Positions 14,490-21,681 of a stretch of DNA of 26,068 nucleotides are shown one piece after another. A model generated the notes under the pieces. It was given only the letters and a program-made list of their open reading frames with translations. It searched no databases and was not told the DNA's origin. Position numbers and translations under genes: made by a program. The stretch is from positions 1 through 26,068 of the IMG/VR virus record IMGVR_UViG_3300017756_003603; one strand, given 5' to 3'. Source of the DNA: a virus. Each line of letters begins with the position of its first letter. Within the stretch, counting starts at the first letter, position 1.

Positions 14490-14959
14490 AAAAACTAGTA
14501 CTCCTATTCCTGGCCTTCTCCTTTTTAAGCTGCAGCACTAGAAAATCTGAAGTTCAAAAAAAAGAAGAATCGGTTTCGGTATTGAAACAAAACGATATCA
14601 AGAAAACCGAGCTGGAGAAGATCCAGGCCGATATCATTACGATCTCTTCTAGGCAGGATATTAATCTCTCGCCTCGAGATCCAGAAAAAGAAATGAAAAT
14701 CGTTTACGGTAACGACACTCTTGTGGCCACCAATGCCGATATCAACATCAGCAATCGCCGGGATGCAGAAAAAGACAAATCCCAAACTCAGCGTGAAGCT
14801 TCAGAAACCGATAAAACCTCTGAAGCTTCAGAAACCGATAAAAGCGAAAAAAAACGAAAAACCGATCGCCAATCAGCAAGCTGGGGACTTAACCTCGGGA
14901 TCATCTTTGGAATAATTGTCATAATAATAGTTGGTTATATACATTTTAGAACTAAATAA
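14486..14959 (+). CDS. Putative unimolecular spanin (lipoprotein with C-terminal membrane anchor)
   Basis: The 157-residue product begins with a lipoprotein signal (MKKLVLLFLAFSFLSC, acylated cysteine C16) and ends with a strong transmembrane helix (about residues 133-153) followed by a short basic tail. Between them lies a highly charged periplasmic region with helical parts and two copies of EASETDK. A lipid anchor at one end and an inner-membrane span at the other is the defining topology of a u-spanin, which links the two membranes and fuses them after peptidoglycan is cut. Position immediately after the endolysin, with a 4-base overlap, supports this. The lipobox has Phe at -3, tolerated in Bacteroidota. 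Confidence 0.7.
   Translation: MKKLVLLFLAFSFLSCSTRKSEVQKKEESVSVLKQNDIKKTELEKIQADIITISSRQDINLSPRDPEKEMKIVYGNDTLVATNADINISNRRDAEKDKSQTQREASETDKTSEASETDKSEKKRKTDRQSASWGLNLGIIFGIIVIIIVGYIHFRTK
14794..14843 (+). repeat. Two-copy 27-bp-period direct repeat in the spanin-like gene
   Basis: TGAAGCTTCAGAAACCGATA followed by three further A residues occurs at 14794-14816 and again at 14821-14843. The period is 27 bases, so copy change adds or removes nine residues in the periplasmic linker without changing frame. Confidence 0.85.
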
Positions 14960-14961
14960 TT

Positions 14962-14980
14962 CCCCCTTTGGGGGCTAGGG
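14962..14980 (+). terminator. CCCCC/GGGGG hairpin after the lysis genes, possible terminator
   Basis: CCCCCTTTGGGGG (14962-14974) can form a tight stem with a 3-base loop, and a second G5 run just downstream (14978-14982) offers alternative pairing. It lies between the stop at 14959 and the promoter motif at 14984. The T tract that follows belongs to that promoter, so true termination is uncertain. I recall similar C-run/G-run intergenic elements from flavobacterial genomes. Confidence 0.45.
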
Positions 14981-14983
14981 GGC

Positions 14984-15023
14984 TGTCCTTTTTTTAAATC
15001 CGCTCCTACTGCATCTTAGCAGT
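14984..15023 (+). promoter_or_regulatory. TGTCC-type phage promoter, predicted leaderless start at 15024
   Basis: TGTCCTTTTTTT starts at 14984 and the ATG at 15024 is exactly 40 bases away. The downstream box is weaker here (ATCTTAG, G at offset 35) but sits at the same place as TTTTG in the better copies. Confidence 0.6.
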
Positions 15024-15887
15024 ATGAAAGCAATACGTTTTATCCAGGATTTGATTTTATGGATCCTTTTGGTCCTCTTTGGCCGAAATATTAAACTAGC
15101 AAAGTCCTGGAATGAATTAACGGACTCCCAACTTCAAGAAATCGCTTATTCCCTTGAGTGGTACCACAAGAAAAAACTGGAGAAGAAAAACACAGCCATT
15201 TATTTATATTCAAAACTTTTTCTTTCTCTAATCAAACAATTGCTGAGAACTAACAATGCGGTTAAAGTTTGGATAGCGCTTCGGCAAATTCCTCCGGAAG
15301 AATATAAAAGCCACGTTTCATTTTTAACAGCAGAGATTTCCAGAACTAAATTTCCTGCAGCAATTAAAATAAAAAAGAAGATCTTCTTTTCTCCGGGAGA
15401 TCGCCTTCAAAATATCTCTATAAAAGAATTTTCCTTTGTCGATTCCCTGTATTACAACTGGAGAAAAACAAATGATAACCGCTTCTTAAATTTACTTTGC
15501 GCAACACTTTACAGGACAAAGAATGCCATTTCAAACCAAGATGAAATTGATATCCGGAAACCATTCAATAAAATATTTGTCGAGCGGGACTCTCCTCTTT
15601 GGTATGATGTACCGGTAAAAAAGAAACTGGCCATCGCTTATGCCTACGAAGGTAGCCGGAATTATATCGTGCAACAATATCCGCACGTATTCCCAAAACC
15701 GGTAAAAGAAAAGGTTGATGAGAACCAGGTAAAAAAAGAAGTTCACTACACCCCATTTGGAAAGCTGCTTCACTTCAAGATCCAGTTTGATCACTCAAAG
15801 CTGGAGGCCACTCAAAACCTAAATGTGCACGACTTCTTTGGTCCTTACGAAAATGAACTCATTGAATTGAAAAAACAAAAGAAATGA
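15024..15887 (+). CDS. Phage protein of unknown function heading the tail operon
   Basis: The 287-residue product begins with a hydrophobic, partly amphipathic segment (residues about 5-22, IRFIQDLILWILLVLFG) that may touch the membrane or pack inside a helical bundle. A helical region follows with NELTDSQLQEIAYSLEWY, then a basic middle and a C-terminal part ending in FFGPYENELIELKKQKK. No catalytic motif is visible. It overlaps the next gene by four bases and leads the run of tail completion, tape measure and hub genes, so an assembly role such as a tail chaperone is plausible. The ATG is the predicted first transcribed base of the 14984 promoter. Confidence 0.65.
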   Translation: MKAIRFIQDLILWILLVLFGRNIKLAKSWNELTDSQLQEIAYSLEWYHKKKLEKKNTAIYLYSKLFLSLIKQLLRTNNAVKVWIALRQIPPEEYKSHVSFLTAEISRTKFPAAIKIKKKIFFSPGDRLQNISIKEFSFVDSLYYNWRKTNDNRFLNLLCATLYRTKNAISNQDEIDIRKPFNKIFVERDSPLWYDVPVKKKLAIAYAYEGSRNYIVQQYPHVFPKPVKEKVDENQVKKEVHYTPFGKLLHFKIQFDHSKLEATQNLNVHDFFGPYENELIELKKQKK

Positions 15888-16390
15888 TCGCCCCAACTCA
15901 CAAACCAATTATCGACTACTTCGAAAGCCTGAATACAGCATTAAAGGATTTTCCGGATAAATCATTTTTCCGGATGGATCTCTCAGAGATTAAAGGAGGC
16001 ATCCGCAGCGGGATTAAATTTCCATGCATGACTGTAGAGAGCCCAGATGGAAATGGTGAGGGATCTACTTCCAATAGTTCGGTGGCCGGGAGAATGTTTG
16101 CTTTCACGATTTACATGAATCCCAAACAAACCAATTACCAGGAACAAAATGAAATGATAGATCAGTGTGAGCAGATCGGAAAAAAAATCCTTTCCCGGAT
16201 GCGTCTTGATAATTCAAATCCTGATCATTTGTTGTACGGTAAATTTTCAATCGATTCTTGCCGGTGGCATAAGGTTGGACCAATATTTACGCAGATGCTT
16301 TACGGCTATCGTTTTACCGGTTTAATTTCCGGTACCGAATCCTTCAAAGTCAATAAGGAAGATTGGGAAGACCTGGAAACTGTGTGCTAA
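15884..16390 (+). CDS. Probable tail completion or head-tail joining protein
   Basis: This 168-residue protein begins MIAPTHKPIIDYFESLNTAL. The layout, an N-terminal helix, a beta-rich centre with MFAFTIYMNPK, a helix with QNEMIDQCEQIGKKILSRM and a final beta pair (LYGYRFTGLISG), recalls tail terminator/completion proteins of siphophages, which cap the tail tube and join it to the head. The match is structural intuition only. It overlaps the previous gene by four bases and ends six bases before a further TGTCC promoter motif. Confidence 0.5.
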   Translation: MIAPTHKPIIDYFESLNTALKDFPDKSFFRMDLSEIKGGIRSGIKFPCMTVESPDGNGEGSTSNSSVAGRMFAFTIYMNPKQTNYQEQNEMIDQCEQIGKKILSRMRLDNSNPDHLLYGKFSIDSCRWHKVGPIFTQMLYGYRFTGLISGTESFKVNKEDWEDLETVC

Positions 16391-16396
16391 AATCCC

Positions 16397-16446
16397 TGTC
16401 CTTTTTTTAAGCGTCTTCCTTAGCCAACTTGCCTAAAATTCGCAAG
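16397..16446 (+). promoter_or_regulatory. TGTCC-type phage promoter before the tape measure operon
   Basis: TGTCCTTTTTTT starts at 16397, and a weaker box AACTTG has its G at offset 34. The expected start near 16437 would leave about a 10-base leader to the ATG at 16447. The ATG is 50 rather than 40 bases away, so this copy differs from the four leaderless ones. Confidence 0.5.
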
Positions 16447-16929
16447 ATGGCCAGAAGTCCGGAACAGGATAAAATATTCAGAGAAGAACGTAAAATAGGT
16501 CGTAAGGCTGCTAAGATGGCCGAGAACTATCTTATGCAGGTTCTTAACCAGAAGCTTAACATCAGGAACGAAGGTTTTCCTGAAGGTCCTATTCTGGACG
16601 ATACCAGGGTAAAGCACAAAATGGGAGATTACCGGCTCCTTGGGCTTAATCTAACATCTTCTAAGACCGGGTTTATTCTTAATTATGGATTTGTAGGGGT
16701 ACGGGAAGCAACTACAGTTTACCTGGAGCACTCCCGGTACCAGAAAACAAAAACCCAAAGAAAACGGCACAACTTCAATTTGCCGGCAAAAAACATTTTT
16801 GAAAATATCTATAACGAAAGTGGCGCTGTAGACTTCCTGTTTTCCGAACTGAGCCGAACCAGAACCGAAGGCACTCAAATTCGCCTGGATGAATTGGTGC
16901 TAAAAATAAACTCAAAAGATGGCCAGTAG
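16447..16929 (+). CDS. Small basic tail-region protein
   Basis: This is a 160-residue basic protein from the ATG at 16447. A TTG 18 bases upstream is in frame, but it lies before the predicted transcription start, so I prefer the ATG. The N-terminus is a charged helix (SPEQDKIFREERKIGRKAAKM). The middle is beta-rich with two turns (GDYRLLGLNLTSSKTGFIL) and contains basic residues KTKTQRKRH. The end overlaps the tape measure start by 11 bases. Position before the tape measure gene suits a tail assembly protein, perhaps a minor tail protein, but I do not recognise the family. Confidence 0.65.
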   Translation: MARSPEQDKIFREERKIGRKAAKMAENYLMQVLNQKLNIRNEGFPEGPILDDTRVKHKMGDYRLLGLNLTSSKTGFILNYGFVGVREATTVYLEHSRYQKTKTQRKRHNFNLPAKNIFENIYNESGAVDFLFSELSRTRTEGTQIRLDELVLKINSKDGQ

Positions 16930-19756
16930 TAATAAAGCGCTAAACCTTAAAATTAAGGTTAATGACACCCAGGTTGACAGCACCCTAAAGGAGCTTAATG
17001 GTCAATTTTATAAACTCCGCAATTCAGTTAATAAACTCGAGGAAGGAACTGAGGAATGGTATGAGGCCCAAAAGAAATTAGCCCTCGTAGAACGAGATCG
17101 AAAAAAGGCTATTGAAAACCAGCGTATTTATCGAAAGGAGCTTCTAAAAACTATAGATGCTGAAGAGCATCAAAATGAAGTTCTCGAGGAATTTAGCGGA
17201 AATTTAACTGAACTTTTTACTGCCATAAGAGCTGGAGATCTTTTGGCTTTTAGAACAGCCTGGATGGGATTGGCTGGTGGAATTAGAGCTGCTACTTCTG
17301 CAGCTATGGGGTTCATCGCTACACCTATGGGCGCTACCCTTCTAGCGCTTGCCGGTATCGCTTTAGCTACCCGGGAATGGTTTCGGTACAATGAAGAATC
17401 CCGGGAAGCCAATATGCTTACCCAGCAAATTACCAGGTTAAGCGGTGAAGCATTAGACCAGGCTCGTGTTAGAGCTACAGCAATAGAGAAAACCTTCGGC
17501 ACAGACTTTAAAGAGTCTCTAACTGCAGCTTCAACCTTAGTGGAAGCTTTTGGTATTTCTTACGAGGAAGCCTTCGATAGAATTGAAGATGGTTTAATTC
17601 GGGGAGGAAAAGAGAACTCAGAGTTTATGGATAGCATAAAGGAATATCCTAAACTATTTGCCCAGGCTGGTTTCTCGGTAGAAGATTTTCAACGTCTCTT
17701 AAACACCGGTATTGACCTGAAGATCTATTCCGATAAACTTCCGGATGCGATTAAAGAATTCTCTTTATCTGTAAGGGAGCAAACCACAGCATCCAGGGAT
17801 GCTTTAGAAAATGCTTTTGGCAAACAATTTACAGATGAGCTCTTCAAAAATATCAATAACGGCAGTATTACGGTTAAGGATGCGCTGGAACTGGTTGCTT
17901 CTGAAGCTGAAAATATAGGTCTTAATGCCCAACAATCTCAGCAACTGACAGCAGATCTATTTAGAGGCGCAGGTGAAGATGCCGGTGGAGCTCTATTAAT
18001 ATTTGAGGCCGTAAATCAATCTTTAAGTGATCAGGCTCGAGCTCTAACGCCATTGGAGCAGGAATTACAAAGAGTTGCCGATGCTAATAAAAGGTTAGAA
18101 CGGGCACAGAACGATGCTCTGAAATCCGATCAATATTCTGCTTTTGTAAACAACATAGAAGTGGCCTGGATAAACTTCAAAGCAGGATTCTTTGAAGGAA
18201 TGAACGGTGTTCTGGAAGGATTGGCCACCGCCGATACTGCATTTAGGAAATTTGTTTTTCAAAGTGTGCAGTATGTAAAAGATGCCTTTACCATTGGCGC
18301 AGATGCCGATTGGGAAGCATTAGGGAAACAATTTGATGAACAACAAAAGAAAATTGAAAAGGCAGCTTCCGATAAGAAAAAGAAGGAAAATAAAGAGCAG
18401 GATCCTGAATACATTGCAAAACAGGAAGCCCTTAGAAAACAACGCGAAGCTGAAGAAAAAGCAGCTGCAGAGGCTGAAAAATTAAAAGAGGAACGGGCAA
18501 AAGCGGCTCTGGACGCAGAAAAACAGCGCCTGGAAACCCTGGAGAATCTACAAAAAGAATACACTAAACGCAGGGAAGATCGCCTGGCGAATACAGCTCT
18601 TAAAAAAGCGGAACTAGATAAACAACGAGCCCTTCAGGAACTCAATAATCTTCAAGCTTCTCAGGAACTAATAGACCAGGTTACTGCAGAGCACGATGCA
18701 AAAATTGAAGAAGCCAGGAAACTAAAAGAAGAAAAAGAACTTGCAGATATCGCTGCCTTCCGCGAAAAAAAGCAGGCGCTAATTGATGAGTTGCGTATCT
18801 CTCAAAAAGAAACCGACCAGGAACGCGAACTGGAGGAAGAAGAGCTTCGGTATGAAAAAGAGTTAGAGAAGTTCCAGGAAGAAATGGAACGCCTCAAGCT
18901 TAACAAGCAGGAGAAGGATGAAGTTATTCAGATCCTGGAACAAAAACACCAGGATATTTTACAGGATATCCGGGACAAAGCCAATAACAAGAAGCTTGAA
19001 TCTGACAGGGAATTATACGAAACCAGGAAAAAATTAATTAATGATTCCCTTAATGCTGCTATAAATGCAGCTGGATCAGAAACCAAAGTTGGCCAGGCAT
19101 TATTACTTGCAAAACAAATAATGGCGGCACGGGAAATGGCCATACAATTAGGGTTGTTTAAATCAAAAATGGCTTTAAATGTTGCAGAAGCCACTGGAGA
19201 CACTGCTAAAGGTTTAGCTAAAACAACATCAGCCGCTCCTTTCCCTGCGAACATTCCATTGATTATAGGTTTTGCTGCACAGGTGGCCGGAATTATTGGA
19301 GCCATAAAAAGTGCTTCACAAACAGGTAGTTCGGTTAAAACTTCAGGTTTTTACTATGGTGGAGATACCGGAAGCAACGGTTTAGGTTTTATTGATGATT
19401 CCGGTCACGAGCCGGTGGGCTATGTCCATAAAAATGAATATGTGATTCCGGAGGTTCTAAGAAAGGATCCTGAAATGCCACAAATAGAAAATTACATCGA
19501 AAAGAAAAGAAGAAAGAAGTTAGGACTTTATTATGATGGTGGCCCAACTTCTTCTCCAGATTCAGATCCAGAAAATATTAATCCTATCGGTTCCGGATCA
19601 GATGCAATGTTAACCCAGGCTATTTATCTGCTAATGGAAAGGCTAGACATTCCATTAGAAGCGGTTGTTTATTATGACGCAGAGGCCGAAATAAAAAGGC
19701 AGGAAACCCAAAAGAAAGTAGACCGGCTAAAAAACAAATCCAAAATTAAAAACTGA
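16919..19756 (+). CDS. Tail tape measure protein
   Basis: The 945-residue product sets tail length and later helps DNA pass the cell envelope. It has an N-terminal coiled coil (about residues 20-85), a hydrophobic segment (about 108-160, rich in Ala and Gly), a long helical middle, a highly charged coiled coil (about 470-700, Glu/Lys/Arg/Ala), a second hydrophobic segment (about 775-805, with PLIIGFAAQVAGIIG) and a C-terminal part with EPVGYVHKNEYVIP, a pattern common at the end of tape measures. At roughly 0.15 nm per residue the tail would be about 140 nm long. It overlaps the genes on both sides, so it is part of the 16397 operon. Confidence 0.9.
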   Translation: MASSNKALNLKIKVNDTQVDSTLKELNGQFYKLRNSVNKLEEGTEEWYEAQKKLALVERDRKKAIENQRIYRKELLKTIDAEEHQNEVLEEFSGNLTELFTAIRAGDLLAFRTAWMGLAGGIRAATSAAMGFIATPMGATLLALAGIALATREWFRYNEESREANMLTQQITRLSGEALDQARVRATAIEKTFGTDFKESLTAASTLVEAFGISYEEAFDRIEDGLIRGGKENSEFMDSIKEYPKLFAQAGFSVEDFQRLLNTGIDLKIYSDKLPDAIKEFSLSVREQTTASRDALENAFGKQFTDELFKNINNGSITVKDALELVASEAENIGLNAQQSQQLTADLFRGAGEDAGGALLIFEAVNQSLSDQARALTPLEQELQRVADANKRLERAQNDALKSDQYSAFVNNIEVAWINFKAGFFEGMNGVLEGLATADTAFRKFVFQSVQYVKDAFTIGADADWEALGKQFDEQQKKIEKAASDKKKKENKEQDPEYIAKQEALRKQREAEEKAAAEAEKLKEERAKAALDAEKQRLETLENLQKEYTKRREDRLANTALKKAELDKQRALQELNNLQASQELIDQVTAEHDAKIEEARKLKEEKELADIAAFREKKQALIDELRISQKETDQERELEEEELRYEKELEKFQEEMERLKLNKQEKDEVIQILEQKHQDILQDIRDKANNKKLESDRELYETRKKLINDSLNAAINAAGSETKVGQALLLAKQIMAAREMAIQLGLFKSKMALNVAEATGDTAKGLAKTTSAAPFPANIPLIIGFAAQVAGIIGAIKSASQTGSSVKTSGFYYGGDTGSNGLGFIDDSGHEPVGYVHKNEYVIPEVLRKDPEMPQIENYIEKKRRKKLGLYYDGGPTSSPDSDPENINPIGSGSDAMLTQAIYLLMERLDIPLEAVVYYDAEAEIKRQETQKKVDRLKNKSKIKN

Positions 19757-21681
19757 TGCCAGAAGAAACTAAAGGATTTAATCCTAAGATAGTAAGTCTT
19801 AATTATCGCAAAAACTCTGGAGTTGTTCCCAATGTATCGGTACGTATAATTCCAGAAATACCTTATTCTTCTGGTAGTTCTCTGGAAGTTATTCAAAAAC
19901 CAAACTGGCTAGCGGTAATTTTAGATGATCTAGAAGAAGCTGATGGCTACGTAAACAAAGTAGCTTATAGCATAGCAATTAACCCACAATATGCTAACAA
20001 TCTAGCTGCGGGACTGCATTCTGCAGAAGTTAAAGTAAGAGGTAAAATTAGGATTGGCCCAATACCCGGTACACTTACTTATACTTTAAAAGTAAATTTA
20101 AGAATCTTAGAATATACCCCACTTTCTATAAGTCCCGGAATTTTAAGTTTTAGTTTTACCAGGGGCGGGAACATTCCTCCAGGAGAATTTCTAAGAATTT
20201 CAACCAATAATAACTGGAGTATTTCCGGGAATCAGTCCTGGCTTTCTTTTTCACAAAATAATGGGCAGGGAAATACTACGATCTCTTTAAATGCAGATCC
20301 GGCGGGAATGCCTAATGGTTTACACCTTGCTACTTTTATAGTTTCTGATGGTGATACAGAAAAAACCGGTTCTGCTTACCTGGTAATTCGAGGCACTGGC
20401 GATGAAGCTGATTATTTAAATGTAAATCCGAAAATACTTACTTTCTCAGAAAACTATGGCGAACCTTCTACAAAAGATGCCCAGTTTACTGTAGATGCTT
20501 CGGTAAATTCCAGCCTTACCACCAATGTAAACTGGTTATCTCTGGAAACCGCCAATATCCAGGCAGGTATCAATTCTGTAAAAGTGAACACGCAAAATAC
20601 CGATATATTGGAGGTAGGCAGCTACCCGGCACAAATTGAAATTTCGGGAGAAGGCTTTGGTGTAGAAATAATTGAAATTTTACTTACTGTTGTTTCCGAA
20701 GAAATCTCAGGCATTGAAAGTAATGCGCTGTATTTTGCAGACGATAGGGTGACACTGCAGTTAACTTCTGCAGATGCCAATGCCGAGGCAATTATAGATT
20801 TTAATACCAAGGGAACCCTAGAGAATTCCCGATATCGAAAAAAGGCGCCGTTTTATAGAAATGCTGCCTCCATAATCATTGGCCAGGAAACAGATATTCT
20901 ATTGGTTCCCTCTCCGGTACCAGAAATGGCCAGCCAGGTTTTTAACCCGGTTTCACCAATAGCAATGGATTTTTCGGTGTATGATAAGCAAATGGGCAAT
21001 GCAGCGATGTACCTTCGAGAATCTTACACTAATGTAAAATTTTTAAATGGTACAAGTCCGGAGAATAATGTACTCACCAAATTACCTGAAGAGATTACCG
21101 TGCCCGCAGATGGAGTGGTTTGTTTTTCTTTTCTTCAGGAAGAATCAATTAACGAAGCTGCTATTTCCGGAGATTATACCGGTAGTATTCCAGTAAATCA
21201 ATCTGGCACTGTGGTTACTTTTTTACTGGAGCTGAAAGATCTAGAACTTCAGTCCAGGAATAAAATCCAAATTTCCTGCGGGCCCGTTCAACTTTCGGTA
21301 AGGATCAAACCAACCGAAATGCCTTCTACATACCTTATTTGGCAAAACGAATGGGATTGTCCTGAAGTCTTTAGTTGTGACGGAGTACTTACCATTCAAG
21401 GGGAGCGCGATAATAAAATCGTGGTAAACAATCGCGCTGGGAAAGATTACTCTAGCATCATCGATATTAAACGACCTAAGTCATTCTCTATTGGCACCGG
21501 GAATATTTATTCTGAAACTGAAACCGAATTTTTGGCCGGCATTCTAGATAGCCGCCGTGTTTGGTTAGAAAGTGCCGGAAAACGCTGGGAAGTTATTCCT
21601 GATTTTAGAAGCTTAGCAACTTCAGAGACCAGGAGAGTAATAAGAAATTTCACTTTAGATTTTAATTCTGCAGTAAAATGA
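19756..21681 (+). CDS. Tail tip protein with three BACON-like modules
   Basis: This 641-residue protein starts by 1-base overlap with the tape measure stop. Residues about 10-120, 121-215 and 218-315 form three related beta modules, each with a conserved Trp-Leu core (NWLAV at 50, SWLSF at 161, NWLSL at 259) and a G-x-[HY]-x-A strand start (GLHSAEV, GLHLATF, GSYPAQI). The middle one is a good match to BACON domains, Ig-like folds typical of Bacteroidota and known in gut phages. The remaining 330 residues are beta-rich with no motif I can name. Its place between tape measure and hub points to the distal tail, where BACON modules could bind host glycans. Confidence 0.75.
   Translation: MPEETKGFNPKIVSLNYRKNSGVVPNVSVRIIPEIPYSSGSSLEVIQKPNWLAVILDDLEEADGYVNKVAYSIAINPQYANNLAAGLHSAEVKVRGKIRIGPIPGTLTYTLKVNLRILEYTPLSISPGILSFSFTRGGNIPPGEFLRISTNNNWSISGNQSWLSFSQNNGQGNTTISLNADPAGMPNGLHLATFIVSDGDTEKTGSAYLVIRGTGDEADYLNVNPKILTFSENYGEPSTKDAQFTVDASVNSSLTTNVNWLSLETANIQAGINSVKVNTQNTDILEVGSYPAQIEISGEGFGVEIIEILLTVVSEEISGIESNALYFADDRVTLQLTSADANAEAIIDFNTKGTLENSRYRKKAPFYRNAASIIIGQETDILLVPSPVPEMASQVFNPVSPIAMDFSVYDKQMGNAAMYLRESYTNVKFLNGTSPENNVLTKLPEEITVPADGVVCFSFLQEESINEAAISGDYTGSIPVNQSGTVVTFLLELKDLELQSRNKIQISCGPVQLSVRIKPTEMPSTYLIWQNEWDCPEVFSCDGVLTIQGERDNKIVVNNRAGKDYSSIIDIKRPKSFSIGTGNIYSETETEFLAGILDSRRVWLESAGKRWEVIPDFRSLATSETRRVIRNFTLDFNSAVK

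Noticed and set aside
16429-16446. TTG start for the gene ending at 16929
   Set aside because: It lies before the predicted transcription start and adds only six residues; the ATG at 16447 is preferred.
18259-18564. Minus-strand frames within the tape measure gene (also 17170-17502 and 18928-19305)
   Set aside because: They are low-complexity shadows of the Ala/Glu/Lys-rich coding strand.
21355-21370. Further TGTCC motif copies inside genes (also near 11842)
   Set aside because: These lack the T run and the lower TTTTG box and lie within coding sequence.
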